A stretch of DNA of 7,018 nucleotides, taken from assembly GCA_900555105.1 (NCBI GenBank), contig USJP01000081.1:1-7018 (forward strand), given 5' to 3'. This stretch comes from an uncultured Coriobacteriaceae bacterium (GTDB taxonomy: Bacteria > Actinomycetota > Coriobacteriia > Coriobacteriales > UMGS124). The position numbers were made by a program, and so were the translations under genes. The notes under the pieces were generated by a model, which did no database searches, was not told where the DNA came from, and was given only the letters and a program-made list of their open reading frames with translations. Of this stretch, positions 6,278 through 7,018 are shown piece by piece; position 1 is the first letter of the stretch, and each line of letters starts with the position of its first letter.

Positions 6278-7018
6278 ATGACGAGAAACGTCGAAACCCC
6301 CACGTGCATCGAGGTGCGCGGGGCCCGGGTGCACAACCTCAAAGACATCGACATCGACATTCCACTGGGCGAACTTGTGGGTGTAGCCGGCGTGTCGGGT
6401 TCGGGCAAGAGCTCGCTGGCGCTTGGCGTGCTCTATGCGGAAGGTAGCAGGCGCTATCTCGAGGCGCTCTCCACCTACACGCGCCGTCGCCTCACGCAGG
6501 CAGGGCGTGCCAGCGTCGACGAGGTGCTGCATGTGCCGGCAGCGCTCGCGCTGCACCAGCGTCCTGCCGTACCGGGTGTGCGCTCGACTTTCGGTACCAT
6601 GACCGAGCTGCTCAATAGCCTGCGCCTTTTGTTCTCGCGCTGCGCCGAACACGTATGTCCGCATTGCGGAACCCGTTGTGCGCCGACGCTCAATGTGGCG
6701 TCCGGCAAGTCCATCACCTGCCCCTCGTGCGGGCGCGACTTCTACGCCCCCGGCGCCGAGGAGCTGGCGTTCAACTCACAGGGTGCCTGCCCAAAGTGCA
6801 GCGGCACGGGCATCGTCCGCACCGTCGACTTAGACACGCTCGTGCCCGACGATTCCCTGACCATCGACGGCGGCGCGGTCGCGCCGTGGAACAGCCTGAT
6901 GTGGTCGCTGATGACCGACATCTGCCGCCAGATGGGCGTGCGCACGGATGTACCGTTCCGCGACCTGACCAAAAGTGAAAAGGACATCGTCTTCCACGGC
7001 CCCGCGGAGAAGAAGCAC
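6278..7018 (+). CDS. UvrA2-like ABC ATPase lacking the UvrB-binding domain (3' end beyond window)
   Basis: The N-terminal 247 residues of a UvrA-family protein. The first nucleotide-binding domain begins with IEVRGARVHNLKDIDIDIP, then Walker A GVSGSGKSS (38-46, K44), LYAEGSRRYLEALSTYTRR (52-70), Q-loop glutamine Q94 and VRSTFGTMTELLNSLRLLF (101-119). Zinc-site cysteines follow: C127/C130, then C148/C151 and C171/C174 (CPSCG, CPKCSGTG), the second set corresponding to the CPxC...CPxC module of UvrA. In canonical UvrA about 120 residues of UvrB-binding domain separate the first domain from that module; here only about 17 do. This matches UvrA2-type paralogs such as those in Deinococcus and antibiotic producers, linked to damage tolerance or drug self-resistance without UvrB. 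The ATG at 6278 aligns with the family N-terminus; an in-frame ATG at 6230 would add 16 unconserved residues, and neither has a strong ribosome binding site. Signature and Walker B motifs lie beyond the window. Confidence 0.85.
   Translation, partial: MTRNVETPTCIEVRGARVHNLKDIDIDIPLGELVGVAGVSGSGKSSLALGVLYAEGSRRYLEALSTYTRRRLTQAGRASVDEVLHVPAALALHQRPAVPGVRSTFGTMTELLNSLRLLFSRCAEHVCPHCGTRCAPTLNVASGKSITCPSCGRDFYAPGAEELAFNSQGACPKCSGTGIVRTVDLDTLVPDDSLTIDGGAVAPWNSLMWSLMTDICRQMGVRTDVPFRDLTKSEKDIVFHGPAEKKH

Noticed and set aside
6345..6360. Short GACATC repeat
   Set aside because: It encodes DIDID in the conserved N-terminal strand of the UvrA-like protein, so it is explained by coding.

Overview
The window looks like an ordinary stretch of chromosome from a high-G+C Gram-positive bacterium, probably an actinobacterium and perhaps of the Coriobacteriia (gut or oral type). 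The reasons are the G/C-rich third codon positions, a YdfJ/MMPL-type RND exporter, a twin-arginine-exported solute-binding protein and an actinobacterial-style Zincin_1 metallopeptidase. The taxonomic placement is inferred from style and is not proven. I see no mobile elements, CRISPR arrays, tRNA or rRNA genes.

Layout: (1) 1106..1, minus strand: the first 368 codons of an NhaC-superfamily transporter, cut by the window edge. Its leader (1360..1191, minus) folds as a complete lysine riboswitch (L-box), including a 6-bp L2-L3 kissing loop. The transporter is therefore best read as the lysine transporter LysW, not a generic Na+/H+ antiporter. (2) 1361..1635: a divergent control region with a candidate promoter for the lysW leader and, toward the plus-strand gene, a weak -10 and a strong GC hairpin just before the ribosome binding site. 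(3) 1636..3924, plus strand: a complete 762-residue MMPL/RND exporter. (4) 4332..3934, minus strand: a small Zincin_1 metallopeptidase, convergent with the exporter with only 9 bp between the stop codons. (5) 4409..4447: a 15-bp stem-loop placed as the terminator of the next gene. (6) 6029..4458, minus strand: a Tat-exported family 5 peptide/nickel-type substrate-binding protein with no permease or ATPase genes beside it. (7) 6030..6277: a divergent intergenic region with a good promoter for the binding protein. (8) 6278..7018, plus strand: the first 247 codons of a UvrA-like ATPase that lacks the UvrB-binding region, i.e. UvrA2-like, running off the window.

The genes do not form one pathway. 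Lysine uptake under riboswitch control, an exporter, an orphan binding protein, a small protease-like protein and a UvrA paralog lie side by side as mostly single-gene transcription units. The strongest signal outside coding regions is the lysine riboswitch. I found no evidence of an undescribed multi-gene system.
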